NCBI GenBank assembly: GCA_030522415.1
Contig: CM060131.1
Location: 13,474,703 to 13,538,702 of the forward strand
DNA length: 64,000 nucleotides
Origin: Channallabes apus
Taxonomy: Eukaryota > Chordata > Actinopteri > Siluriformes > Clariidae
Direction of reading: 5' to 3'
Shown here: positions 20,039 through 33,243 of the stretch, piece by piece
Numbering within the stretch: position 1 is the first letter of the stretch
Layout of the letters: each line of letters starts with the position of its first letter
Made by a program: the position numbers and the translations under genes
The notes under the pieces: model-generated
Database searches by the model: none
The model's input: the letters and a program-made list of their open reading frames with translations, nothing else
Told to the model about the DNA's origin: nothing

Positions 20039-22695
20039 GTTACACTAACAAAACTTAAAAAGCCTCCGATCAGTCTCTGAGTGAATTAGTCCAAACCGAC
20101 TCATTCCCCACACTTACACTAGTCTCAGAACACGTGTCCGCATTACAAGCCGTGCATGCCAAAATTATCATAATGTAACTTTTTGTTTCATTACATATGA
20201 AGTTAAAGTATAAACTCTTGTATTTGAAGTTAATTTGAATAGTTTTTATGCAAGAAAACTAATGCTATAAGGAACGGGATACATTTAATTCCTCATGTTC
20301 AGTTCAATAAAGACATTGAATAAAGCTAAGGTATAAAATTTTAAAGTTCAAGGTCTTAAAGTTGTAATGAAATCGGAATTTCAAAATGTAATATCGAATG
20401 AGGATATTGATAAAATTGTGATGATTAAAGAATCACAATACGAATAGAATCAGCACCTTGGTATCGTGATAATATCGTATCGGATGACCCCTGGTGATTC
20501 CCGTTCCTACTGTGCAGTTTTCGATGATGTGATTTTTAATTTGGAAAGTTTCTTTGTTGTCTCCAGTGTGAATGCTTTATAGTTCGAGCTAAAGAGGTAC
20601 AGCTGTAACTCAGTTTTAATACACAAATACAGCCTCTCAGTGCAAATACCCTTAAATGAATAAATTCCATGCTTGGATTGTTTTTCCTTATAGGCAAAAG
20701 ATATAAGCATTTATTTCCTGAGGCTCCTAAGACAGAGAAAGTTGAGCACAACTTCTTTTCTGACACTTTTTTCCCCAACTTAAGCTGAACGGCTAAAACT
20801 TTTCTCCCAGGCTGTCTCTAAGTTGCATTCATGAGCCTTCAGAGTCTGAAAAAGTCAAACTAATGAAATGCCGGTTCTCCCGAAGGCATAGTGCACCCAG
20901 CTCAGGGAGCATTCGCCTTTCAGCAGAACTGTCCGGAGTGAAGGCGTGACTGGCACAGAGCGTGCAAAGATCAGAGAAGCTAGTCGTAACAGTTCAGCTT
21001 GAGTTCACTTCTAGCCTAGTAGCTGCTACTTAAAAATTAAAAAGTGTGTGTTTGGGAATATTTTGTAAACACCGACATAAAGGTAGAACTTTTCCAACAT
21101 GTACGTTATAGTGAATTTAGAACAAATGTGCACTGGGGTTTGTGGCTGTGTATCTGTGTATGCAACACCATTACTCTACCAATAAAAACAGCTCAAAGCA
21201 GTTCTTGAAAGCGTGTCACAATAGAATTTTTGGATTCCTAACAATCCTTCGCCCCACACCTTCTTGTTTCTTCCTCAATTTAGTCATTCGCCAATTCACA
21301 CCCACCGTCCACTTCATTACACAACAGCTAGATGGAATTTATGTTACTTTACGAAGTTACTTCAGCACCATTATGGATGTTAAAGTAATGCTGGTATTAG
21401 GTTGCTACTTTGATGGAATGACGTCGTAACTTTACTGACTACAAGACAATGAGATAATGTTGAATGAACATCCCTAACAAAAATGTCTGAGAGATCTCAG
21501 ACTCTGGTATCCGCAGTTAGCGCACTGCATGCTTACCACTCTTGCACTAGGGAACATGGTGTTGATGCAAGTAAATGCACATACATAAAGAGCGCCAAAC
21601 TAAAATTACTGGAAAGCAGCCACAAGGGTTTGGACGCTGTGCAAACCCCATATTACAATACAGTCATCTGGGACCTACAGTAAGATGCACCTCATGGTCA
21701 TATTTCCAAAAGCAAATTATCATTAAGAAATGCATGACATGAGATCCCGACCCAATTTCCAAAACACGATGCATATACTGTAAGTTGTCAGACGTTGCGT
21801 GAATAGATGTTAATTTTCTTTTTGCAATGTTTTGCTTGGGTTATCTCAATGAACGGCATTTTAACAAAGTCATTCTACCTTTAAAAAACAGAATTGTCCC
21901 AAGTTCAACAACATCATTCCGACAATCATCCAATGTTTGGGTTCCTGCTTGGTGGAAAGGGTGAAGGTTAACAAAGTGCTTTCTTTCTATCTATCTAACT
22001 AACTAAATGCATTCTGCATCTCTAGGCACCAAGACCAGGGCTATCCGCCCACTTCCACATGCACGAGTTCCCGCTTATTATCTGAACACTATTCTACTGC
22101 GGCACTCTGGGATTTTATTATTGACTTAAAGGCTATTATGTGAGAGAAAAAAAATCTATTTCTAATTTAGCATATAAAAAAAAAAAATTATTTTCCCTCC
22201 ACTTTTTCCTATTTGTGCATTTGACCGCTTTTGAACCCTCAAAACTCACATCACAGTCGAGCAATGAGCAAAAATGAGTCCGTAACAATAAACATAATTA
22301 TATACATATCTCTAGCAACTTTGCTGATTTTGGGTTGCAAAACACATCGACATGCGGCAATGTTTTCCCTCATGATCATGTGATGTAGTGCTAATGTCCT
22401 GTGGATTGACTGAACAGTGTACAGTGATAACCTTATAACTTTCATCACCCTGGTTATGATACAAGGATGGAATTTACATAGAGAAGAAGAAGAAGAACAA
22501 CAACAACAACAAAGAAGACGGTGGAGGGAGACTAGAGTAGGATCATATCTAATCAAGCCTCCTGATCAGACCCTGCAGGAGGAGGTGGCCATGATGACAC
22601 GTGGATGTGCCGCTGATGAATGTGCACTCGACCCTCATTCCTGCTTGGGGGTCAACAGCCCATTAGTGCTGACAGGCCTGCAGTGACAGGCTCGT

Positions 22696-22696
<1 letters not shown>
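20039..22696. other. Intergenic, nothing recognised
   Basis: AT-rich non-coding sequence with short purine runs and a (CAA/GAA)n patch near 22485-22515. The open frames are short and lack domains or splice context. Confidence 0.5.

Positions 22697-22744
<48 letters not shown>
22697..22744 (+). repeat. (CA)n microsatellite
   Basis: An uninterrupted CA run of about 48 bp. Confidence 0.95.
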
Positions 22745-22749
<5 letters not shown>

Positions 22750-24418
22750 ACCTTCCCTCCACTCCAGCTATGAGCTCCCTGAGGGGAACAAGCCTTCCAT
22801 ATCCATCTCTGTTCTCTAAATGAGAATACACAAGTGACAAAATCACTGAAAAAGGAAAAAAAGAAAAAAAAAGAAAAAAAAAAAGGGTGATCCCGAGGTC
22901 ATCCATAAGTATCACAAGACGTACACAGCTCAGATTAGCCTTGCGCATATAGTAACTCGCGCTCATTTCACGCGTAATCGCAAAGACGTTTTATTTGCAT
23001 CCCTAAATTAAACGCTTTCTTTATTTTGGAGGGAAAGAAATCTGATCGTGGTTCCTCTGATTATCCTTCATTATGCCTAAATGAAATGAAAAGCACCAAA
23101 GATGCGCATGAAATATGCTCTAAGCTCCTGAAAAGGCTAAAGCAGCGAAACCCAGGCACGGTTCCACTCATTAAAGTCAGAGTCTCCGAACAAGCTCGTC
23201 ACAGATCTTTTTCTGTTTCGACGCTATTGCTTGCTGTTCTCCCATAAGCCCCAGTGTGCTCTGGTTTCTAATGACAGGCTTCTGGATTTAATGGTCTAAG
23301 CAAACCCCAAAAGGCTCACTCAAACACACCATTACTGTGGTAGAGCTATTTTGGCACAGTCTGCATTTCTGACATAAAACGACGCTCAGGCAAACAAAAA
23401 TCTACCAAAAAAAAAAAAAAAGTATTTAGTTAAAGATTAGGAATGAGTGTAGTTAAAAATTCTGAAAAGATGATCAGACAGAACAAACAGGAATACAGAA
23501 GGTGAAAAGCACACGGATGCCTGGTATTGATTATGTATATCCATTAGAAAACGAAGTCGTATATGATGTATAGTGCTATTGCCATCCTCTAGGGAGAAGC
23601 TAATGAGGCGAGGCCGGCTATGCTGTGGTGGATTAGCATGCATGACTAACGCGACTGATGTAAAATCACAGACGCCCTGCGGTGCTGTTAAAATTTGCGC
23701 GGAAACAAGTCGGCGAAGGCGTCGGCTCCGAAGGGGCTGGTGAAATTTTTAGCAGTTGACCTTGGGCAGGATTAATTTCATTTAGTTCTGTGTTATAAGT
23801 ACTATTCAGACTCGATAAGATCTCCAGACAGACGTCTAAAGAACTTCAGACATCAAAGAACTCCTGAAAACAGATGAGCTAAGCGACGTCTCTATTAAAC
23901 TCTTAATGGGTGCTTCTTCATGATGAATCCGGGATCATTCTACTACCAGACCTATGTGTACTACTGCTGTGTTGGAAGTAACGTTGCAACTTGTAGCTTC
24001 ACAACACACACCAGACCAGTGGCGAAATTCAAACACGAAACCCTGGACATGCAACACGACAGTCAGTAAGCCATTATAAATTGATTCACAACTAATCTAA
24101 CGTTTCCTACAACAGCCTGGAGGATCGACGCAGAGGACTACGTCTGTTGCGCGAACACAAGGTGGCATGCTGCTACCTTTCAAGAAGCTTGACTTAAAAT
24201 AAAAGAAGGAAAAGTCTGAAGTCAGTGGAAACGGTTAACATGAGATAAGTCTGGAATTCCGAGCTTGTCGAACGAGCTTTTGTCCATTCTTCATCGTCAT
24301 CGACGAACGACGACTACCATCAATGATCTATGAATTCACTCCAGCGGTCCATTACGTTAATGGTGCTGCTGAGGACGGAGAACCTTTTGGAAACCTGCAA
24401 GATCTTATACATTTGCAC
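22745..24418. other. Intergenic, unique-looking sequence
   Basis: No gene. Poly-purine runs occur near 22853-22884 and 23407-23421. The moderately GC-rich 23650-23790 segment looks like ordinary unique sequence and could be conserved non-coding DNA, but that cannot be judged from one genome. Confidence 0.45.
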
Positions 24419-24887
24419 TACCAGTCAATATTTGGACACCATCTAATTCCGTAGTGTCTCCTCATTTTTATTTCTTTCTACATTGTTAAACAATACGAAA
24501 GAAATCCTAAATATACAATAACCTCCTTAGAGCAGTTGATATTGAGATGTGTCTGCTACTAAAGCTTTCAGAACTGCTCTAATCTGAGGTGCTGGTTGTT
24601 AATTGGTGATTTCTGAGGCTGGTAAATTAACTTTTTAACGTTTTTCCTGGGATGGTCTTCCTGAGAGCCAGTTTCATCATGATGTTTGATGGGTTTTGCA
24701 AATGTACTTGGCAATACTGTTCTTGAAAGAACTGTTCCAGAACAGATGACCATCTGCCAAATGCCTAAATGTAAAAGAACTGACGGTTGTTGTTGTTACT
24801 TAATTACCTAATGCCATATGTGCTATTTCATAGTTTCCAGTAAATCCAGTATTGTTCAAGAAGGTGTGTCCAAACTTTTGACTGGTA
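24419..24887 (-). mobile_element. Internally deleted Tc1-like element
   Basis: Left end ACTACCAGTCAATATTTGGA and right end TCCAAACTTTTGACTGGTA are the classic Tc1-like inverted repeats of this vertebrate family. The interior keeps minus-strand transposase text, including CTGAGAGCCAGTTTCATCAT and ATGTTTGATGGGTTTTGCAA. A SINE-tail-like segment, ATCTGCCAAATGCCTAAATG, interrupts it near 24750-24770. At 469 bp it is well short of the 1.2-1.6 kb of intact elements. Confidence 0.85.
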
Positions 24888-26214
24888 CTGCCAATCACAT
24901 CTTTGGACTGTGATAGAAACCAGAATACCTACGTAGGGGAACCAAACAAACTCCAAACCGGGTTTGGGATTCAAACCTCACAAAGTGCATTCTGTTCAAC
25001 AATGAATTCCTTCACGAGTGGTACGGTCTGGAAATTTGTCCATTGCGTGAACATTGCACAAAAAGAGTACACGATGCAAATGATACACATAGTTGGGTGC
25101 TGGAAATCTTACATTCAATCTACCAATTTGGGGATCAAACACAATGAGTGTACAAAGATCCATAATTTCAGTCCTTGTTTAATACCAGTTGCGACCATTA
25201 TTGAAAAAAAAATAAGGTCCTCATAATCTTTCCCTTTTTATCTTCTTTTTAAGTAAAAGAAACAATGCATTAAAATGCACATTACTACAGACGTCCTAAG
25301 TAGAAAAAGAGACCCATTTTGCTTTCCGACTTCACAGCAGACGCACATAAATAACAGCAATTTGGCCATTGGGCTTTTTGAGTGGTTGTGCACATTAAAG
25401 AAAACGCAAACTACCGAGCTAAAAACCCCAGCGAGAAAAGCAGAGCCTGATGCAATCCAAAAGAAAACGACCGTGTATTTCACATGCATTAGACCGGCAA
25501 GTTACTAAAGTCATTTCATTAGTGAACATATGCATAAACCTCAGTGACTGAGGTGACATTAATGGGATTCTATATGTTGCTCTTGCAGAGATTAAAGATA
25601 ATGATTTTGGCTCAGTGACTGAAGGAGATGAATATCTTTGTACACTTGCGAGCGCTACTTACTCACTGACCCTTCCGACCCTTTTAGCATTAACATACTC
25701 AGACGTTGAATGAGTTAGAGATCACAACATAAGAGACCTCGTAGATTGATTCATTTATTATTGAATAAATATTCTGACATTAAACAAAACTATTAAACAA
25801 ATATTAATTTGGCCTATTCGGATATATTTTCTGATATATTCGCTTAAATACAGAGTATACATAACTCACTAGATGTCATAGCAGTGTATTACACTTTACA
25901 TGGTAACTGAAAGGAAATTATGACTAATCATAACTAGTATGTATCAACAACTCATGCTCTCTTAAGTCATAATGGGAAAAAATGGACTATAACACACTGC
26001 AAAGTTAAACAGCTTATATCTGAAATTGACTGTTCTAATAAAATAGTTCTCCCTACCAACAGGGGGCAGTAGTGAAACAAGCATTCGTCATTAATTCTAT
26101 GCTACTGTAGGATGAAATTTGTCAACAGAAAAAAAATGACAAGAAAAATGAAAGAACATACCTAGCACATCATCATCATCATCATCATCATCATCTATGT
26201 ACCGTAGACAAATG
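24888..26214. other. Intergenic, nothing recognised beyond a (CAT)n tract
   Basis: AT-rich sequence with a (CAT)n microsatellite at about 26169-26194. A 107-codon frame at 24903-25226 has unremarkable composition and no motif. Confidence 0.5.
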
Positions 26215-26420
26215 AGGGGTGTTCAAGTCAAACCGGGACTTAACCACAATCATTCACCAACATCATTTGCACGTTACAGGAACTCCGCTGGGATTTATTG
26301 CCACATCCCCCATACAGTCATATTTGTGCCATTAAAGGAGTTCCTGGGAGGCCAGCGTTTCAGATGTGAAGCAGGCAGTCCGATCATGGCTCCGGCGTGC
26401 GTAGCCAAACTACTGTAGGC
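26215..26420 (+). mobile_element. Mariner 5' end and transposase fragment
   Basis: The left end GGGGTGTTCAAGTCAAACCG is followed within 110 bp by transposase C-terminal text, LKEFLGGQRFRCEAGS, so most of the element is deleted. No matching right end was found downstream. Confidence 0.7.
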
Positions 26421-26566
26421 CTGCTAATGTACAGTACCATGTTCACTCTGGATCTGGTTAAACACTTACGTTTAGATGTAATTATTAAACTCTACTTTGT
26501 CCCGATGTTTGAACAACATAATAATTAGCTACAGCATGTTGTTTGCTAGCTTCAGTCTTGTTGCGA

Positions 26567-26732
26567 AGTGGTGGCTTAGCTATTATTGCTCTGGAATAAT
26601 GATCGGAAGGTTGTGGGTTTGAATCCTGGAAATATCAAGCTGCTTGATGTTTGAACCAGGCTCTTAACCCTCATCTGCTGAGCTCAATTGTTGCCTTAAA
26701 TAAAAGTATCTGCCAAATGAATAAATGTAAAC
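26567..26732 (+). mobile_element. tRNA-derived SINE (degraded)
   Basis: Reads GTGGTGGCTTAGCTATTATT, then a B-box region GGAAGGTTGTGGGTTTGAATCC, CTCTTAACCCTCATCTGCTG, and a tail TCTGCCAAATGAATAAATGT. The order matches the catfish/ostariophysan tRNA-SINE that ends in CTGCCAAATGCNNTAAATG. Confidence 0.7.
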
Positions 26733-29089
26733 TAGCCACCTTGGACACTATTCAACACGCTCAATTGGCGCTGACAAGGCCTGAGCTCTGCCAATGTTTT
26801 GGGCTCACCACAAAAAACTGGCACAATGGTCAACCATCATAGCAAGAAAGGATTGAGAGCCCTACGGCTTTTATTTACCAGAACCCGGAGCACATCGTTG
26901 GAATTGTAGAAAAGACCAGAAAGGAGAGTGCTTGTCTGTTCTTGTTTGAATTTATGCCATTATTTGGAAATAGTTTCCAACCCTCACACAGGCTGCAGTC
27001 AGGAAATGAGCAAACTGCATCTCAACCCTCCACCCTGTATGACCAAACATGCACATTTGTCTATGAAGACTCTCTAAACCATGTAATAACCCTAATTAAC
27101 AACCTTCTATATCATTCTGTAAGTGCACTGCTAGCATGGTGAAGCCAGAAGCAATGCAGTCCATCAAGGCAAAGGCTAATGGTTCATTACAATAGATTAG
27201 CCTGCTAGCGGTGACAAAACATGCATTAGCGTCTTCTCCGTTTCCCAATCCGTTTTCCCTGCAAGAACAAAATCTTTCGCGGCCCGGCGCTGGCACCGAA
27301 CCCTCGTCTGCCGCAATTTTCTGCCATGTGCTCCTTTACTCTGCACGACACCAGTGAAGATGTGCCAAACATCACTTCTCCACCAACTTTTCCAAACACG
27401 CTTTGATGAGGCCACACCAAGCCTTGTTTTCTCTGACGCCTTCTCTGAAAATGACATTCAAAATCGTGTCAAACGGCTAAACCGGGTGGAATTGAACCGG
27501 TTCCAGGTACGTTAGTTTTTTCAAAACAGTCTATTTCATTTTCGGGGAAACAGCAAAGCCACTTCCAAGCCCCGTTAGCCGTAAACCTCTGGAGTAAAGT
27601 CAGTGACTAAGGCGTTATGACTTTTTCCTTGCCACCAACCAATAAACGCTTTTATTAGCAGATGAGGCAGCATGAGCAAACTCGTACTCATCCGTTCCGG
27701 GATGGATGGATGGATGGATGAGCGTCAACACGTCATAAAGTGCATACCGTCAGAAGAAAAACAGAGGTCACTTAAACCACAAGTCTGATTTAGGTCCCTG
27801 GCCCTATTAGACGTTTAGCACTAAGACAAGTCGTTGAAAATCCTGAGGTCGTTGGATTTGCCTGATGTAATGCTATTACAAACACCAGTCCATTATAGCT
27901 TTGTTTTGTCCAATTAATTATTTCAAAATGACCTCAATGCCTGAAATCCTTCATAGACAGTAGCTTGTCTAGATTGAAGGCATCGGCTCGGCTCACCGCT
28001 CCTCTTACTTTCTGGACAGGCACGTTATCAAACTCAGATCCTCGCCTTGTTTTTTTCCGCTCTTCCTCCATCCTCCATCACAGCTGGCATGCTGTCATGG
28101 GAAAAAAAAATGCAAGCAGCAGGCTGAAAGCGCTGACTCAAGAGATCTAAGCTGACAAACTGCATGAGGATCGATCAGTTCATTCCAGAGCAGATCTATC
28201 ACAGTGATTGAACACTAACAGCACCGGGCGAAGTGCCTAGTTGGAGCTGATCAGGGAGGAATTGAACGCAGGAGCTGGAGCGAACAAAACCATAATGGAG
28301 AGGGCATGGACAAAGGCGGGAGGAGGAAACTTATTCTTACTTTCTGGAGTCAGATCACAGGCTAGGAGTAATGGTTTACGTAATGGCACGGCCGCAAACT
28401 GGCATTGTAAAGAATTACAGCCTACAAGATCAAGAAGAAAAATAGAACAACGCTAAAAGCAATAATGCAAGGCTTACGGATTACATTAGCGTGATAACGC
28501 ACACCACTTCATGGGGTTTCGAGAGCTGCTGCAATTTGCAAATGTCCATTTGCATTTCTATGGATGGGATGAGACATAATGAGGGAGAAATTCCAGCATT
28601 GTGAATTGACAGGTTCCCTCGAACCGGCTCTAGAGGAGTTCGTCCCACCAACGTTTAAAAATGACGTAATGAATACCGCTGCTCGTACGCCGCACACTCA
28701 GACGTGCGATACTGAATGCACACATGGCCACAGCACCTCTCTCAAGTTATCACATACATTCTTCAAAAGTACATCCAATTACCTCTGGTTTCATTATCCA
28801 CACCGTAACACATTAACCAATTTCCAACAACGTAGAACAGATCTGAATATTTTATAAGATAATGCATAATACAAGGCAAAGGTTTAGCACCGTGTTTAAT
28901 TGTACACTCAAAAAAAAAAATTCACAGAACACTCACACGGTTTTATTATGGATGCTCAAAGTGGTCATATCTCAAATTGTCTCATACAGTATCACCACTA
29001 CAATATAGCTATGTATAATGTCATGGAGCATCCAAGAGAACCTATGAATGAGCCCGTTACCATGGAAACATTAATGCTAGAGGGGCGTT
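26733..29089. other. Intergenic, possible regulatory sequence
   Basis: No gene. A (GGAT)n tract lies at 27701-27721. Around 28530-28560 the sequence CAATTTGCAAATG...CATTTGCATTTC contains a perfect POU octamer-like ATTTGCAT and a near-inverted partner. Confidence 0.4.
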
Positions 29090-29660
29090 CGTGTCAAACC
29101 GGCACTTGTCTCATGGATGAAAACCGATTGAAATTTACAGAAGGCTTCAAGCACAATATGCTGATGATGAAATGATGCACCGCAGAGAAGGTTGAGGGGG
29201 TCCAGACCCCACTACTGTCGTTCCCGTGAACAATCGCCAATAAAAACATTTCAATTGATGGATAACGTGTTCAAGAACTTGCAAAAGAGATGTATCTGTT
29301 TGTGGGAACTGTGCTAGGAGTCATTTTTCAATCTTCAGTACAGTCCTGACCTCGGTTCAAGCCATTTCCACAAGTTTGGCTCATTGAGGGAGTTCCTGGG
29401 AGGCCAGTATTTCAGAAGGCAATTGGACTACTGATTGGAAGTTCAAACCCCACGGATCCCAGTTGCAAGGCCCTCAACCCTCAACTACTCGGATGTACTG
29501 TATAATCAGATAAAATGTAAGTCGCTCTGGATAAGGGTGTCTGCCCTATAAATAAAATGAAAGTATTCAGGTACTAGTGAAACGCTGGGATAGGGTTATT
29601 ATTTTAGCAGGGGATTAGATACTGTAGAGAAAAGTCCCGGTTTGACTTGAACGCCCCAAG
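29090..29660 (+). mobile_element. Internally deleted mariner bounded by TA
   Basis: Left end GAGGGGCGTTCGTGTCAAAC and right end GTTTGACTTGAACGCCCC are inverted repeats. TA abuts both sides (29088-29089 and 29661-29662), as expected for mariner. The transposase remnant around 29385-29415 reads as the GGGAGTTCCTGGGAGGCCAG segment shared with the other copies, and AGCAGGGGATTA near 29608 is the distal remnant. A SINE splits the two parts. Confidence 0.8.
29417..29567 (+). mobile_element. SINE nested in the mariner element
   Basis: Contains ACTGATTGGAAGTTCAAACC, CCCTCAACCCTCAACTACTC and the diagnostic tail AAATGTAAGTCGCTCTGGAT, AAGGGTGTCTGCCC, with an AT-rich end. It falls between adjacent segments of mariner sequence, so it inserted after the mariner. 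Confidence 0.75.
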
Positions 29661-31510
29661 TATTAGAATGACCGAATTGATATTTGATGACGGATGCTGA
29701 TGAATGGAGCAAAACCTTCTGACCAATCAGATTCAAGAATTCAACAGGTGCCTAGTTGAATATCAGAGACAACTTATATAATTAACAACTACTGTATAAA
29801 GATAAAATAGACAAATAAACAAAGAAAAACACTTATACAGTACTGCCTTCTAATGTTGTGTGCAAAATGAAAAATTTTCTCTTCTGACGTTTCTGAGGCA
29901 TAGCGCTACCGGGAATGTTGTGCTGTGAGTAGACAGACAGTAATCCAGGATAAATAACTACATCTATTAGAATATTATAACACTGAAGTTTGCTTCAGCC
30001 TCCTTGTGTGTACTTCCTGCCGAGACACAGGAAGTAGCAGGATTCCTGTCGGGAAGCGGACGCTCGCTGGTGCGGAACTCCCCGTCTGTGTAATATTCTA
30101 CTCCCTCCAGGACACACGAGTGCCTCCTCGCTTACTGTTCTCCAAATCAATAACCGGCACATTGTTTAAGCATTTCTTTTTTTCTTTTTTTTTTTTTTTC
30201 AGAAAAGGGGCGAGATTCGCCACACGCGCTTTCCTCTGCAGCTTTTTCTCAGCGTGTGAGTGCCCAAGGGAGAGAAATGTAGAACAAGGATTCTGTGGTG
30301 TAAACACACAAACATTCAGTGATATGATGTGCCTTCCAGAGTCTTCTGTTTTGTTATGACGGCCTTCAAGCTGTGACATTTTCCCTCATCATTCTCTAAA
30401 TTCCTAGAGACTCGACGACGGTGCTCGCGAGACAAAAGTACTCGCATTTGAGAGATGGTTGACCTTTAAACAGTAAAGAAAAGAAAAAAAACACATAGAA
30501 ATGGTTATATTGAAATTGTGAAAAAAACAAAAAAAAACAAAACAGAAACCATCTCTAATCCGCTTTGTTTTCAGGTCTTCGTTTGCAAAGCGGTGGCGTG
30601 GAGACTGCTGTCTTTCTGAATACACATTCCCCATTAGTAATCTTCATTAAGCATTCACGGTGTATTCGAGCAACAAGCTGAAATCTCTCCCTCTACACCA
30701 CCAACACAATGATACGGCATCAGTCAGTGTAATGCAAAAAGTGCAATTCAATTAGAAAGAAAAGCTTTTGATTGGTGTGGCGCTGCCGAGTCGCCTAAAG
30801 AGCCCATTCATCACCATCAGGTCGGCTCAGCCGTCAGCCGCGAGGGAAAACGAGCGAGACCGAATGATCCTGCCTCCGCTCCTGAGAGGAGACGCACGAA
30901 CAGAGAAAGGCACTTCCAAGGAATTATGGTGTGGCCAGAAAACGTTTTTCAAAAAATTGACAGGAAAAGGGACCCGCCGTGTCCCAGTGAGCTGTATTAA
31001 AGTATTAAAGGTCCCATATTTTACTATTTCTTAAGCAAGTTAATACAGGTAACAAGTTAATACAGGTACTTGGAGTTGGTGTTAATGCTCCAGCTAAATT
31101 GCCCCTCAATTAATGCATTATTTCACACCTCAAACTCCCTTTATTTCACTTCTCATCCAAATGTGCTGTTTCAGTGTCTATGTTAATGAGCTACTGCTGA
31201 GCCACGCCCCCACCCACAAGAGAACAGCAGAGCTGAGCAAGAAGTCGGGTGAGGTGCTCTTTCTCTATGAGGTCACAATAGGGGGGAAAAAATCTGACTT
31301 GCTTCTTAAAGCCCTGGCCAAGAAAGGACAAAAACTAGGAAATTGTTTGTTTGTACAGACATTTTATGACCCATTTTAATGTCTAAAACAACTTAAAAGA
31401 GAATTTTTCACAACATGTCCCCTTTAAACCAGGTTTATCACCCATTAACATGCAAAGCCCCAACAGTTGAATTATGGATTGTCTTAGTTTTATATGCAGA
31501 TTTTATAGGT
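29661..31510. other. Intergenic, nothing recognised
   Basis: Contains a poly-T run near 30178-30199, a short (A/C)-rich run near 30520-30545, and a purine-rich 30830-30930 segment. No open frame has splice or domain support. Confidence 0.5.
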
Positions 31511-31511
31511 G

Positions 31512-31955
31512 TAAGGAGACAAAAGAAAAAGAAGCACAAAGGGAAGAAAAGGGGGGAAAAGGATAAGGAAAAAGAGACGGATGAAAGGAAATTTCACCAA
31601 AAAGGGAAAAGCAAAGGGAATGAGAAAGTGAAAAAAATAGAAAAGACAAGAACAAAGGAGAAAAAAGGAAAAGGAAAGGATGAGGAAAATGAATAAGGGG
31701 AGAGATTAAAGAACAAAAATAGAAAGGGCAAATGAAAATAAAAAAGAGAAAGAGAAAGGAAAAAAAACAGAAATTGGAAAAAGGGGACAAAGGAAAGTAA
31801 AGGAAAAAAATGGAAATTAACTGAGTGGGAAAGGGTAAGGAAATGAAGAGGGAAAGAGAAACGGGGAAAATCAAATTTCAAAAAATTTAAAAGAAGGGAA
31901 GAAAAAAGAAAAACACTAGGAAAAGAATGGGGAAGACTATGAAGATGAAGAAAAG
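31512..31955 (+). repeat. Polypurine tract (~440 bp)
   Basis: The plus strand is almost wholly A and G, with AAAGAAAAAG- and GGGGAAAAGG-type runs and few pyrimidines. It produces Lys/Glu-rich open frames on the plus strand and Phe/Leu/Ser-rich frames on the minus strand, which are composition artefacts. Confidence 0.9.
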
Positions 31956-33170
31956 TTTTTGTCATATGACTATTTGAAGAGTAAGACTCACATACAGTAG
32001 TCCTACAGCCAAGAAACTATACGATTAAATGGGTTAAACACACAACCGCACACACAAATAAAAAAATCTAATCTCTTTCGAGAAGTCAGTCATTTAGCAA
32101 CATATAATTTACTGGAGTAAAACCTAGGAATAACACGATCTCTGGAGGGCTGTCCAACCCGACCCCGTCTGGTTCTCAGCTGATGGAAGTGCATGGTTTC
32201 ATTCCAAGCTGAAACACACCTGATACACCATCAGGCATCTCAAGACTGAGTCCAATTGATTAAACAAGTGGAATGCTCTGTGACTGTACAGTGTGACTGG
32301 AAATATGCCTGCAGCCCTTCTGTCGCTTTGCAGATAAGACTGGATACCCATGATGGAATGCAATCTGACAGGCAAAACATGTAACTCACTAACGAGTGTT
32401 ACTTAGCCAATAGGCCTAAAGCTCCCAAAAATACAACTGAACTAGTTTCCTACATAGTTGTCTAGGTTTCTCAGCCTAATTAAGTTCAACATAAGGGAAA
32501 GAACCCTGTTCCACAACAATAAATGTAGCTATAAGTTAATGCTTATAAATAAATAAATGTAATGATTCAATTCAAGGGTATAAAACCAGTTTGGAAATGT
32601 AAGGTTTTAGGAAAAAACTCTGACATAGTAACAATAAATCACAGTATACAGATGTCGCCCTTAAAACCCTGCGTGTTTTCCCGCGGGATGCCGCAATTTA
32701 GCGCGCGGCGTGCCGGGTCTTGCCGGAGGCAACATTCGGGAATTTTAAATAAATGTGTTGCGCTTCACTGAATATCCGCCAGATGGCGCATGGAAGGACT
32801 TTATCTAAAAGCCGGACCAAGTACAACAATGAATGTAAGGACGCGGATGAACAGTGCTGAAGCGAACATGAATTTTATTTTGTTTTATAATAGATCTTTC
32901 ATGATGAATGAGTGTATATGTGCTTCACATTATCAAACACAGGCAAAGGAGACAGAAATTATTGAGGGATCCACTGAAAAAAGTAAACCTAGTTTAATGT
33001 GTTTTTTTTCTCATTCCATTAGTAAAAAAAATAATTTGCTCTTTTTAACTGAAGTGTCTAATTTATGCTTATGGGTGAATCTTTTTTTTTTTTTTTTGTA
33101 TAATGCTGTTTACAGCAGGAAACCAAAGTGAAATATTTCATTTTGATCAAGGTACTCTTATTAGGTTGAG
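31956..33170. other. Intergenic; one small GC-rich patch
   Basis: A GC-rich CpG-containing patch at about 32670-32730 with GCGCGCGGCGTGCCGG stands out from AT-rich surroundings. No exon could be supported around it. A poly-T run lies at 33081-33097. Confidence 0.4.
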
Positions 33171-33243
33171 TGTGATTTGCGCATGCGCAGTCTTTAGACC
33201 ATAGTTTTGCCGGTATAATTTTATTTCCGCCTCAAACCGGAGC
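33171..33243 (+). promoter_or_regulatory. NRF1-site promoter of the 33-kb locus
   Basis: TGCGCATGCGCA at 33178-33189 is a perfect palindromic NRF1 consensus. It lies 55 bp upstream of an ATG that is followed by a GTAAGG donor. No TATA box is apparent. A similar site marks the facing locus at 43.1 kb. Confidence 0.55.

Noticed and set aside
31415..31965. Lys/Glu-rich frame and Phe/Leu/Ser-rich opposite frames
   Set aside because: Composition artefacts of the polypurine tract.
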